Shown here: positions 48,850 through 60,650 of the stretch, in pieces
Position numbering within the stretch: position 1 is the first letter of the stretch
Layout: every line of letters begins with the position of its first letter
DNA from: Theocolax elegans
Taxonomy: Eukaryota > Arthropoda > Insecta > Hymenoptera > Cerocephalidae
Reading direction: 5' to 3'
NCBI GenBank assembly: GCA_026168455.1
Contig: CM047428.1
Location: 87,748,594-87,812,593, forward strand
Length of the DNA: 64,000 nucleotides
Translations under genes and position numbers: made by a program
The notes under the pieces: generated by a model
What the model was told of the DNA's origin: nothing
Databases searched by the model: none
The model's input: only the letters and a program-made list of their open reading frames with translations

Positions 48850-50290
48850 TATATAAAAAATATATTGTTAAATATTAGTATTTTTTTTCTTCTAATATTT
48901 TACAAGTTTTTTTGTACGTTTGAGAAAGAATTAAAGTAGTGAGAAATATTTTAAATGAAACGTAATATTGTTTAAAATTAGGTATACAAAACCGACAATG
49001 TGGTCAAACTAATTCCTATAGTAAAATTGAAAACGTATTTTTAAAACTTATTTTTAATTGACTCAAGATTTACGGTTGTTATATATATGAAGATGCACCA
49101 TCGAATCTGATAAGAATAATGAATAGTTTTTTTCTCACAATTTACATAAGTTTCAATGTACAACTCTTAAAGACCCGAATTTGGCATAGTCCTGCTCACC
49201 AAAAAAATATTTGACCTTAATTTGGATAATTTGTAAATGCTTTTCATATTTTTCAAATCCCAACCCACTAAGTTTTTTTTAATTATTACTGTACGTTACA
49301 GTAGAAATTACAAACTAGACGAAATCTTAATATTTACAAGTACATCGATGAAACTTTGTCAAAAGAGTAGATAAATAATTATATAACGAAATTATATCAA
49401 TTTCTACATTCTTTTTTTATAATGAAAGAGATCAAATTTTATAAAACAGTTAAAAAATTTTTATACATACTTTTCAGTAATACTTTCAAAACTATTTAAG
49501 AGTCATTTTTGTTTCCTTAAAATGCCTACCTATTTCTGATCTACAACCATCGTTATACTTGATTATAACAGCAGTTTTAAGTAGCAATTTAAATATACGA
49601 TTGATTAATAAGTATCATCAAGAATTAAAAAACTTAAATAATAGTTAAAACACCCTTTTTCTATAATATATTCCTCATAGCTGTGTAATACATATTTTAA
49701 TTCTGGCATGCTTGATCAAGAAAAAATAAAACTACAGAATTAAATAGTTATACATAAAAATCGATTGAAGTTAACACTTCTGCCGTGCGTCCAATGACCC
49801 AAACCTTTTTTTTCATTTTTACCAGGTTATTCGTTTCTGTATGGAATAAAAAGTATGTTAAGATCTAGATAAACTTCATATTCTGAGGCGAATTCTTTAA
49901 AGGTGAAGTTCCAGAAAACCGAAATCCGGGTTGGTCGGTTAATTTTCTGAAAAACTGTATGAAAAATTTGTATAAAACATAAATCATTTTGGAATACTAA
50001 TTTTTAAGATTTGTTTGATTGTTTAAAAAAAAAGTATTTGATTTTTCTTACATAACTTTTGAAATTATTATTTATAATTAAAATAGAAAATAACATTTGC
50101 ATACGTAAAAATAAAGCGAACCGGAAAGAAAAATTGAAAAAAGTTTCTATACAAATTTTTGAATATCTTGAGAGATAATAAAAAATGATGTATCTTTTTA
50201 TCAACTCTTACCTTTCGTCTCCGTCAGATATATAAACATTTGGTTAATTAATTTTTTATATAATTTTCAATTTTTATTTTTGCAAAAAAA
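48850..50290. other. AT-rich, nothing recognised
   Basis: A TTAACACTTCTGCCGTGCG word at 49771 resembles a transposon end, but no partner end was found. Confidence 0.5.
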
Positions 50291-50820
50291 GAATAAAGTT
50301 GAGTATGTTAACCTCCAAAGTTTTGATACGTACGTAAACTCTTGATGCGCATCGATCGTCCTTCCTAAAAGAAAGTCCGGGGTCCCCTAACCCAAATACG
50401 AAAACGCCGAGTAGGATAATAATCTCCCGACCGATAACTAAATAGGTATCGACAAAAAGGAGAAAAAAAAGAAAACGAAAGAAACGAAGCAGCGGGTAAT
50501 CAGCCGCGAACGCGATGTAATCGTAATCGGGAAACGCTCGTGGAATAAGTGAGAAATAACAGAAGCGTCCGGGCAAATCTCGCGTGCCGAGGATTCTAAT
50601 TAAGGGTGGCGAGGGGGAAGGTGGGGAATGGTGGAGGGGGGGGGGGGAGGGGAAGGGATTTCCCAGAGTGTGGAAAATTAGGAACGTTTACGCGTACCCA
50701 CCCGGTAATTAAACGCCCAGTACTTTTCATTCAAAGTTTTCCTTTCGTTTCGGATGATAATCGGAATCGTCCGCCATCTTCGATAAACGACGATTATTAA
50801 AAGCGGTTTGGATTATTGAT
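50290..50820. other. GC-richer island with G12 run
   Basis: High-complexity sequence (CGTCCGGGCAAATCTCGCG) followed by a G homopolymer at about 50636-50647. Frames on both strands are unassigned. Candidate regulatory or untranslated region upstream of the promoter-like site at 50841. Confidence 0.35.
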
Positions 50821-50840
50821 TTTTTCTCCGGGAGAGAGGT

Positions 50841-50872
50841 TATATACCGTTGACCCCTCTTTCTCTTTCAGT
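50841..50872 (+). promoter_or_regulatory. Possible TATA/initiator core promoter (or a 3' splice site)
   Basis: TATATA begins at 50841 and TCAGT lies at 50868-50872, placing the initiator A 29 bases from the first T of the TATA. This is the canonical insect spacing. The same bases (CCCCTCTTTCTCTTTCAG) also make a textbook polypyrimidine tract plus AG acceptor. The sequence alone does not decide between them. Downstream is TTGGCTTCGTC and then T-rich DNA with no long frame. Confidence 0.3.
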
Positions 50873-51348
50873 TGGCTTCGTCTTTTATGCGCCGGCTGGT
50901 GGTGTGCGCCTTTTTTTTCTTTTTTTCTTCTTTTTTTCCTCCTCTCCTCCTGCTTTTCGAGTCGATAACCTATAAAGTCTCATAATGATTTTATCGATTC
51001 CGCGTTCTAATATGTTGTAACGCTTAATGCCCCTGAGCGTTTAAATACGTCGTTCCTTAGAATTGTTATTGAGCTCGTTTGTTTAAATTCCACTCTCGAT
51101 CGGTATTTAGATGCCTTTTACACGTTATATAATCGCTATTTCAATTTCGCGTTACTGTTTGTTACCGCGTGTGTGTGCGCGTGTGTGACGTGACGTTTAT
51201 GGGTACGTTACGGGTACGAACGCGTGCGTTGATTTTCCCAGATATTTCATTTTTCGAGAACGGATGGTTGGGGAACTAACTAACTTTTTGTCACGGGATC
51301 GTGTCGCGTAAATTTCCTAACGAAATGTCTTTTTTTCACTGTACTTTT

Positions 51349-51935
51349 GATTCCTAACCTATAAATTCAAGTGTACCCTAAAAGTCATGTGATTCCCTTC
51401 AATATTAATTTATAAATTTAAATGTACTCTGCAATTCATAATAATCTGCCCTGCTTGTTTCCTAACCTCCAAATTCGAATATATACCGTAACATATCCAA
51501 TTTCTGATCATAAACTCATGCATACAAGAGAATGAATCACGAACGTAATTTTCCTAAATAATATATGGATCTTTTGTTTGATCTATTTTACTTTATAATA
51601 TATCTATTATATATAAAATTAATCAATTATTAAAATTTATGTTATCAAATTATGTTCAAGAAATATACTGTCCCGCCGATTCCTGGCGTAAGTTTTTGTT
51701 CGGAGTCTATTTGATTTCTGAATATTTGTCACAGCTAAATTTCTGTAACCTAAAAATTCTAATATACTCTAACACTAATGTTTCCTCGTTTCCTATCCAA
51801 CAAATTCAAATATATCAAACGCAGCCCATTTGATTCCATATGCAACAAGTTTTCCAAAGCTCAATTTCTTTAACCACAAAATTGACACGAACTCTAAAAT
51901 TGACGAAGCTCCCACAATTTCTAACTTTTTCGAAT
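51349..51935 (+). repeat. Degenerate minisatellite, ~45-60-bp unit
   Basis: At least six decayed units share the pattern TTCCTAACCTNNAAATTC then AATATACYCTAA and a CATT/TCAT-rich tail. Units start near 51350, 51399, 51463, 51740, 51788 and 51866, with a poorly matching interval at 51530-51735. Identity between units is loose, so the array is old. No coding potential. Confidence 0.6.
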
Positions 51936-52039
51936 ATACCAATAATAATTGGATTTTAAATAGAACAAATGAAAATAGTTGGTAAACCCCAAGTAAATGT
52001 TGGATATAAATAGTTGATTCGAGGCTAGATCCGAATGAA

Positions 52040-52570
52040 ATATTAAACGGCAAGGTGAAGAAGAGTGTTCGATGGGCTAAACCCCAAAATTATAAGATAG
52101 GTAAAAGCTTGTATTTGAATAATCTCCCGTAGGAGGAGGTCGAGACTCGAGGTGGGAGCAAAACATTCTCGTGACGCGATGTATTTCGGTCTGGTATCCC
52201 CGGGCAATTTCGTGGGTGAAAGGTAAAGCGCCGCAGTAAAAGACAGAGCAAGAACCCGAACGGTTGGTTGCTGCTTGCTTATGCAATCTGGCTGGTGCGA
52301 TCTCCAGTCGAGATAAACCAGAGTCAAAGCGGACCTCGAGACACGCGTGAAACTCCACGACGGAAGCAACTTTCCCTAATTCCCCACCACACCCCTGCAC
52401 CCCCTCCGTCGTTCGTCTCTCCCTCTTTCGCGCCTCACGTGCAAGAAAACTTTGATCGAATCCACTGATGGCCCGCTCCTCCTCCTCCACTACCACCTCC
52501 ACCTCCATCTCCAGCTCCACCTCTTACTCTTCTTGCTCTTTATAACCGACGATCGTCGGCACCTCACCTC
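52040..52570. other. GC-richer island
   Basis: Mixed sequence with TTGCTGCTTGCTTATGCAA and a CCT/CCACCT tail (52480-52520). Reverse frames of 108 and 147 codons overlap in different frames, and neither shows a domain; the longer starts in a Glu/Val simple repeat. Confidence 0.3.
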
Positions 52571-52839
52571 CTCGAATAATAATAATTGTACGTCACTGAT
52601 CGAGATGTGATCGAGTTGAGAAGGTTTTTTTCTTCACATGAGTGTTTGATTTTTTTGAGTAGTGGGATGGTGTGCTTGAATGTTACCGAACAAAACTCTA
52701 GGTTACGTTCATTTAACGAAATATTCCGAAAATTTACGCATTGACGTAATTTTTCAGTTTAGAAATTTTTGATGAATGACTTATTTAACTATCTAGTACA
52801 GTTCTGTTTTCGGGTTTTGCATGAAATTGTATATTTTTT

Positions 52840-53640
52840 AAAATAAATCTAAAAATTATCGTTTTTTGATCGGTCGGTAACCCACTAGGTATGTCACCCC
52901 CTTCAAAGAAGTCGAGTGACTTCTTGTTCCCGACAGAGCAATGTAGATTAATTATATTAAGTTTATTCAACAAAATAGAATATTTCATGCAAAACCATGC
53001 AGAAAACGGAATCCTCTCATTATTTACTACTTTCAAAGGATCGTGTCCACGGCACGCTAGGGTAACGAAGCGTAATGTAAAATTAATTCTATCTTTTAGA
53101 GTTAGATACTATAAAACTATGAATTTCAAATAAAAATTTAATTTGAAGAAGTAAAAAAGAAAAATTATTAAATTAAATGTGAGTGTTGGAGACATCAGTA
53201 GAAAAGTCAAGATTTCATCGTACATTCGGTAGTATGCATTAGACTATGGATATTTTTCTATGGATACACCTGGACATCCTCGTTTGGTTTTCGCATAACA
53301 TAACCACTGCTCAGTCAGCTTTTCGTATTTAGAACTCCTATAAAATAGTAAATATTTTAAATAAACGTAAAACTGAACTTTTAGGTTACTCGGTCGGTAA
53401 CAATCAGATATGCCACCATCTTGAGGACATTATTTATTTATGTAGCACTTCTATGCATATAAATTTAGGATAAAATATTAGATTTTATTAAATAAATGTA
53501 AAAGTCAAATTATTTTCTCAATCGGTAACAATCCTTTTAGATATATCATTGAATTATTTATTATCTCTGTATTTAGGTTATCGATAAAGTAGTACATTTA
53601 TTTTAATTAAATGTAAAAGTGAAGCTACAAACTAAAATGC
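52840..53640 (+). repeat. Degenerate tandem repeat, ~130-bp unit
   Basis: The block AAATAAAyGTAAAA...CGGTCGGTAAC...ATATGnCACC recurs at 52835-52900 and 53345-53415. A weaker version recurs at 53480-53570 (AAATAAATGTAAAAGTC, ATCGGTAACAATCC), and a partial one at about 53605-53630. The CGGTAA landmarks at 52875, 53395 and 53523 are spaced about 4 x 130 and 1 x 128 bp, suggesting a decayed array with unrecognisable middle units. Short reading frames here (for example 52785-53036) are not convincing genes. Confidence 0.5.
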
Positions 53641-53759
53641 TCAATAAAACAAAGTATTAATTTTAATATTAAATTATTTATTCTATTTTCTATTTATACT
53701 TTATACATTTGAATGGAGTATATTAAGTTTTGAATAAACACATTTTTTTAAACGTTGAG

Positions 53760-55150
53760 CTTATTAATTTGATTTGATTATTTGCTTTTACTTTGATTTA
53801 AAACTATCCTTGTACATTGTTAATGATACTTATTGATACTGAGTATAATACTGTAATAACCTTTAAAAAAAACACCGTATGATAAACGTGTCAATCAATT
53901 TAAAACGTCGCTAATAATACTTACTTTAAATTAATAAATTGACAAGCACTCAAGTAATTGGATAAGTAATACTTCCGTGTAGAGCATACGTACATCAAAA
54001 TCAAATATAATTAAATCGCGTTAATGTAATTAATTTATTATACCAATCTCTTCAAGTCTTGACAGAGTACAATTGCACGCTCGTTTTTACAGACGTATTT
54101 TATAACGAAAATTGGATTACTCACATGCGCATAAGTAGCAATGTTGTTAGGCGAAACGTTGCATTTTTAACTTATAAATCGATTCAATGATAAATATAAA
54201 ATAAGTGATCGTAAATAGTAAATTTATTCGTAGGTGAAACTTTAATATTGTTAAGTAATCTTGTTTGTACATTATGTCGTTTAAATAATCATTTGTTATT
54301 ATTTTATTTAAATACTCAATAAGAAAATTCATTTGTCAATGAAACTTATATTTCAACTTTAATATGCAAGTTTCATTTAATAATACAATACCGGTAATTT
54401 AAATGCTGATCCTTTATTTTTATTTCGATCTAATGCAAAATTGTTAATTATCAATCTTTCATTTGAATCCAGTGCAAAAATGCGATAAGAAAAGTTGACA
54501 ATTTGTACAGAAAGAAAGTTTCTAATAATTTTTACCGCATGAGCATGGTGAACGAGGGACGAATTGTTTTTCTGATAATTTTACTCCGCTGCATAGTAAA
54601 CTGTATTCTTGCATTTATGTAATTTATATGTAAAAACTAGGTAAATTTTTCCAGAAAAAAAGTGTGCTCATAATTTACATTGAATGTTCGACTAAAAATT
54701 GACTACCAGCTAACTTAAAAAAACGTTTAATCTAAAAAAAACCAATTTTATCACCGTGTAATTATTGGTTCTAAGTTACTATATTATAACATTACATTTA
54801 TACTAATTCTTTTGTATCTACATTTTTACTCACACATGCCCCCTACCGGGCATCTATGAGTATCTTTGAATAATAAAAAAAGCTCACTATACAACGTTGT
54901 TATGTTGTCAAAACAACGTAACGCTACAACATAGCGGACAAATCAGGTGCATTAAGACCAATCGATATCGATAACAGTAATTTTTCGATAAATTAAAATT
55001 ACTGACGAGTAATACGTTAATTTGAATTTGTTAATCTTAATATCAATAATAAGGTTTAATTCGGTCAATCGCTAGTAATTTAATTCGTAACGTCAAGTGC
55101 ACCTCTCGTCTGCCGCATCTTTATTACGTTAGCAGTTGCATTAAATTTAC
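53760..55150. other. AT-rich, nothing firm
   Basis: Small stems only: ATGCCC...GGGCAT near 54836-54853 and GTTGTTATGTTGT...ACAACGTAAC near 54895-54922. Confidence 0.5.
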
Positions 55151-55369
55151 AATAGTTGTTACATATTTGATGTCGAAGAGAGAAGGGGGGGGAGACCGAG
55201 AAAATGGCATCAGAATTAATAGAATCTTGTGACAATTATTTTGTATACGTGCGCCTGTTACCGATTTTTATTGATATTTTGCAAAATCCAATATAAATAT
55301 ATAGATTGAACATTCGCTTATATATTTTTAAATTTAGAAATAAAATATTGTGTTTTTTCGTTTTGGACC

Positions 55370-56220
55370 GTCAGTGGTGTAGTCTCTTCGCGCGCGCGCG
55401 AGACTCGAGGGGAAGGAGGAACGCTCGCTCACAGCTGGTTAGCGGGAGATAAAAGAAAACACACCGAGGTCGGTAATCTGTAAAAGGAAAAGGAAAATCC
55501 AAGCGAGGGTAAAAGAGAAAAGGAAAAAAGGAAAGAGGAAAAAGGTAGGAATGGCAGACAAAGCCGGTAGGGAAAGAGGTAGAAATGGAAGACAGAGAGA
55601 AAGAGAAATCCGAGTCGGATCCACTTTCATCCATTAGCATCCTCGCGCGCCGGGGGAAAGGGGGAGGAGGAGGTGGAGGAGGAGGAGGAGGAGGGGGGGA
55701 TAGAGATGAGAGAAACCTCCGGTGCAAAAGAATCTTTAGCATTTTAAAGGGAATAAACCAGTCGGCATCGAAAAGAGCTTTTTTTTTATACGCTTGCCCG
55801 CTCCAAATTGCCTTTGCCGGTTGCTGCATATCTTTGATTCGCAAATCTTCCTCTCTCTCACTCTCTTTCTCTTGCTCATTCTGGGGTTGCCCGGGACCAG
55901 TTCACTTTCGGGGGAAAGCTGGTCAGGATGAAGGAGATACGAGACGCCGATTTACTTGCCAGGAGAAAAGCTCCTGGTCTTTAGGAGGATCTCCCCGAGG
56001 TGTCCTACCTTTTCGGTCCTCGAGGAGAGCTTTGAGATGCCGAACCGGTGGAGTTGCGCTCTCGGCTGCACCTATACGATCGTGCGTCGAGTACGAAATT
56101 GAACCAACTCGCTTCTCGAGACGTTTTCCCTCATTTTCCGTTTTCTTCTTTCTTTATTTCATTCTCCTGATTCCTTTCGTCAAATTTCTTTTCGGGCACT
56201 CCTAACTCTTATCTTCCTCC
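55370..56220. other. GC-richer island with GGA repeat
   Basis: Starts with CGCGCGCGCG. Contains a (GGA)n tract at 55660-55699 and then high-complexity sequence (55860-56110). The 206-codon plus frame and 157-codon minus frame both cross the repeat (poly-Gly, poly-Pro) and show no domain. The right half could be an untranslated exon or regulatory element. Confidence 0.3.
55660..55699 (+). repeat. (GGA)n trinucleotide repeat
   Basis: Imperfect GGA units ending in a G7 run. Confidence 0.9.
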
Positions 56221-57059
56221 ACTTGTACCATTTTCATCCTACCAATCGTACGTAACCTTCTTTCACTCGGATGATTCTAGACCGACATCGTCCGTCGTAT
56301 TTTTAGACATTTATCAATCGTATTTTTAAAATAATAAACATTCCATGTACTTTTACACCTGGTACTTGGTACGTGCAGTTCATCGATATTATTACCTGCA
56401 TTGATTTCATTTAATTCTCGTTAACCATTTTGCACATCTAATTACAGGGATCTTCCTCATTAAATTAAATTTATTTATTTATTAATCTTAGAAAATCTTA
56501 ACGTTAAGTAAAAGATATAGTTTATATATAACAGTTTTTTTTAGATTATAGTTATAAATCAAAGGCTAACCAATGGTTGATAAAAATTTAGAAACGTACG
56601 AATTAAGAAAAAAGGATTACATTGGTGATATAATTTAATATTTTGTGAATACTTTGCACCTGATTATTGTTAGATAGATTATCCTGCATTGAAAATGAAT
56701 AAATAAATAAATTTTGATCAAACATAACCTCGAAGTCTGTATCATCTATGTAAATTAGTTATCTTTAATAAAAACTTGATTATTAGTGCAATTTACTAGA
56801 TTGTTTAATAGACTGTTTGGTATTACAAACAATAAAAGATAAGTATTATTTTAAAATTTGTTAAATTTAAGTATTTGTTTTCCGACTGAGCCGTTTGGAG
56901 CTAGCTGAAATAAACATTATTTTAAGCATTATTACTATCAACATTAAATACTTATCTTATTTTAATTACAATTAAATGAATAACGTGTTAATCGATAAGT
57001 CGGTAATTCGAAAAATCCTTTCAACATATACAATATAAGTAATTTTTCCAAACAAAGGA

Positions 57060-57460
57060 AAACCATTGAAAAGCGGAGAAATGGTGTATCAAAATTCCTA
57101 ACGAAAAAGAAAAGAAAAAGAGGTGTTGGAACACAACGAAAAAGCTACAGCTCTAGCCGACCGGCGAGGCGAGATCAAAACGCTCGGAGGTGTATATATC
57201 AAAATCACATCTTGCCCAGGAGCAGGAAGCATCTGAAATTTAAAGCCCTTTGACCACCCGACAAAGCGAAGACAAAGCCCTCCGGAAAGGCAAACTCGAC
57301 TCGCGCTAGGAAAGTGGCCGCGACAAAGAATTGGGGGGGGGGGGACGGAGGGGCAGGAGGGACGTGCAGCATCGATTGTGCGAAAGACCCTTTAAACCGA
57401 TCATCCATTAACATGCCAGATTGGATTTCAACGAAAAGGACCCTCGTAGAGAGATGCAAA
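57060..57460. other. Small GC-richer island
   Basis: Contains a G11 run at 57333-57343 and an 84-codon reverse frame without known domain. Confidence 0.3.
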
Positions 57461-57757
57461 CAATAACGAATTACTCGAAAATATCAGCATCGCAAGAATT
57501 AATGATTAACGATTTATTTTATTTTTATATCCTATCAACTTCGTTTATTTACAAATATATAAATACACTATAATAAATAATCGTATCATTAATTTTCTTA
57601 ATATCTCTAAATTAAATCAAAACATTTATGAATCGTTTTATTTGGCCAACAACTAGTCGTTTAATCGAATAATGCCCAATAAATCAGTAATTAATGACCA
57701 AATAGTTTTAACTAATTTAAAAGTGATTAATTTCTACTAAAAATACTTACCTTTACA

Positions 57758-57945
57758 TTTCTTTTAATTTTTCAAATTTGTATAACTTTATTAATTTTCC
57801 AAATTTTTAATTGTTCTAATTTTCTCAAGTTTCTTAATTTTTCTAATTTTCCTTATTTTTCTAATTTAGTTAATTTTTATAACTTTATTAATTTTTGTAA
57901 CTTTCTTAATTTTCATAATTTTCTTAATTTATCTAATATTTTTAT
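57758..57945 (+). repeat. Pyrimidine-biased AT minisatellite, ~12-15-bp unit
   Basis: About 14 loose repeats of (C)TAATTTTTCTAATTTTC-like words with strong T over A bias on the plus strand. The strand asymmetry distinguishes it from ordinary AT-rich background nearby. Confidence 0.6.
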
Positions 57946-57949
57946 CTTT

Positions 57950-58740
57950 GTTCATTTTATTAAAATGTTCTTTTTTGTTCTTTAAATTATCTTAATTCTC
58001 TGAGTCCTATGATTTATTTCCTATTAATGCATCGTAGGTTAAAATAGGCAAACCCGTATTATTAAACAAATATTTAAAACAATAACTATAAAATTTTCCG
58101 TGTAAAGGAATAACGTAGTGCACGTTAAATTTGGTTAACCTGACGCTTTATTCACCTAGACTCCGTACAAGACAATTATACTCGTGTCAGCATCAGAAAC
58201 TACTACACGTACGTACTACGTAAACCTTATTAAGGATGTAAGACACTTGACATTTACTGAAATATCTAAATAATGTTACAAAATTTTAAACCATTTATTA
58301 TATTTCGCGCATATGCCGCGAAGTAAAACAAATATTTAAATTTATCGTCTATTTTTTTTATTTTTTATTCGACTAATCACAATTGGCGAGACGAAATTTT
58401 TGTTACGTATGACTCATTTTTTCGCTGAACAATTCACACGCATTTAGAATCGTAATTAAAATAATTTAAGGAAATTAAGGTCACCACTTTTGAAATGTCA
58501 GACCCACGGACATAATTCACGGAGCAACGCGACAGCCGAATTGTGGAATTATTTATGCATTTATATACTTTATATTCGATACCCGTAATTATTACTTTTT
58601 CTTTTGTCTTCAAACGTTAATTGTACGAATATTTTTTTTAAAATTATTGATAAATAATAAATTTCTGTGCGGAATTTGAAGGTACCTGCGAGTTAATTAA
58701 ATATTCAAATTATATCTTTCAATTAATTAATAATAAATTG
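57950..58740. other. AT-rich, nothing recognised
   Basis: No supported feature. Confidence 0.5.
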
Positions 58741-60079
58741 TTAAAGAAGATATAAAAAGAAAATACGTGAGTCGGTTAAAGGGAACATCGAAAATGTTCT
58801 AACGATCCATCGGTCGTAGTTATTCATTTAGCAGAGGTTCATTTAACTTGATCCATAAGCTTCCACTTTTCTTTGGCGTAAGTCGTTTAAATTTTACTCA
58901 GTTTCACGGGGGAAATCTTGAGCGCGCACGAAGAAAATAAAAAAATAAAGAGGAAGAGCGCGCGGCTAATCTCGACTTCTGTCAAGTGCAATAGCCTTTG
59001 GACCGAGGTAATCCTATTTAGAAGTCATCCGATTAGAAAATCGGAGGATGATTTTTTTCTTTCTAAAGCACCAGCAGATTTCACTGATTCCACTTTACCC
59101 CATATAAACTTTCATAGTGTGTTCCTACTCGTCCATTATCTAAGATCCTCCTCGTGTAACTAATGTTGTTAATTCCTCGTTTCTTTTTCGTTAAACGGAG
59201 GGTAAGCCAACGATAAGTGACGTCGAGGATGGCAGCCTAATTTATTTTTTTTTATTTTTCTAAGAGAAAACTTCTTGGTGATTCAATTGACTCAATTACG
59301 TATTTTCTTGGCTTTTGAAATTAGATACCCTTATTTAGTTTAATTTGTTTTAATTCATCAACAAAAATTGAACGATAATGAAAGTATTTGATAAATAAGT
59401 AGTGTGGTAAACAAAATATTTTTAAGACATTCTTTAGTGCCGTAAATTAAATAAAAATATAATTAAAGGTCAAATTATTTCAACGATTTTTTATTGATGC
59501 TCGCGAAAAAAAAGAATCCGGAATGAATGAATGAAAAAGACATACGTATGTACATATTATATTTCCTATCGGTCGTAAAGATGAAACGTTGAAACAATGC
59601 TTCTGTTGACAAGAAAAAAATGTTACCTTAAAATGACACTTTGAAAGTTCTAGAACGTCTCGAGGATTATTTTTACTACTTTCACTATATTCAAGACATT
59701 AAATAACTGCAGAAAAATATAAAGAATTTTGTTTGTTTTGATGGTACGTTTTGGTAGCACCCCCGTCCTCTAAAGGTTAAAATGTCAAATATAATAAATA
59801 AAGGTAAAATTAAAGTCGAGGCTATCCACATTGAATTAGCGTGAATAATATTGTGAATTACTTTTTGTGAGGTCGACATTCGCGTAGAATGAAGACATTA
59901 CGTGGTATTCCGAGTGAATTAACAAACGGCAATCGCGTAGATAGGGTACGGTTGGTGACATTCCTTACCATAAATCTCAAGTAAGCTGCGACGACGTTGC
60001 GTAACCCTACTGGAAAAAGCAAACCTCCCGAAGTTGCAATTAACCTATAAGACAGAGGAGAGATATAGCAATTCATCTT

Positions 60080-60650
60080 TTTAAACCAAGAGATCGGCTA
60101 AAAAATTGGAAGTCGCTTCATTTCGTCTAGGGTTCCTCTTCCCTTCTTGTAGCGGTACAGAGGCAACTCCCCCACTCAACATTTTGTGTCTCTTTAGACT
60201 GCTCGAACCACGGGGTTTTAACGACACACGGGCGTTCCATGCATAGTCTAGCACCACCAGCAGAAGGTGCTCCACTCCCCCTACCGTCAAATCGGACACA
60301 GAATTATGGGAGCGTCGTAGGAGTACCTAAGCCCATGCGTCTTCCTGCGTGTTGTCTGCCTCCGCGCAAAAAGGAACTTGCCTTTCCCTTGAACTTCCAC
60401 CTTGCTTCGGAGACGCATATTTTCTTCTTCTTCTTCTTCTTCTTCGCCTTCCTTTTTTGCACCGAGGACGCCTAACTCGAGAGATGCATTGTTTAACTTG
60501 TTTTGTCCCCTCTCGAGTTTCCCTCGCGACTTGGAAATTTTCAGTGTATACCCCTCTTACCATCCCTCGTCCTTCCTCTCTCGCTTATTTTTTTGCTTTA
60601 CACAGACTTTTGGAGCTTAAAATTTTTGAGTAAATTGTCTCTTACCTTCG
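60080..60650. other. GC-richer island with CTT repeat
   Basis: High-complexity sequence (60080-60410) followed by (CTT)n at 60421-60445. Several overlapping frames of 72-94 codons on both strands contradict one another and carry no domain. Confidence 0.3.
60421..60445 (+). repeat. (CTT)n trinucleotide repeat
   Basis: About eight CTT units. Confidence 0.9.

Noticed and set aside
49771..49806. TTAACACTTCTGCCGTGCG, resembling a piggyBac-type end
   Set aside because: No inverted partner end or second TTAA border with a matching sequence was found nearby.
55371..56205. 206-codon and 157-codon frames on opposite strands
   Set aside because: Both depend on a GGA/CCT repeat and AG-rich sequence, giving poly-Gly and poly-Pro, and overlap each other.
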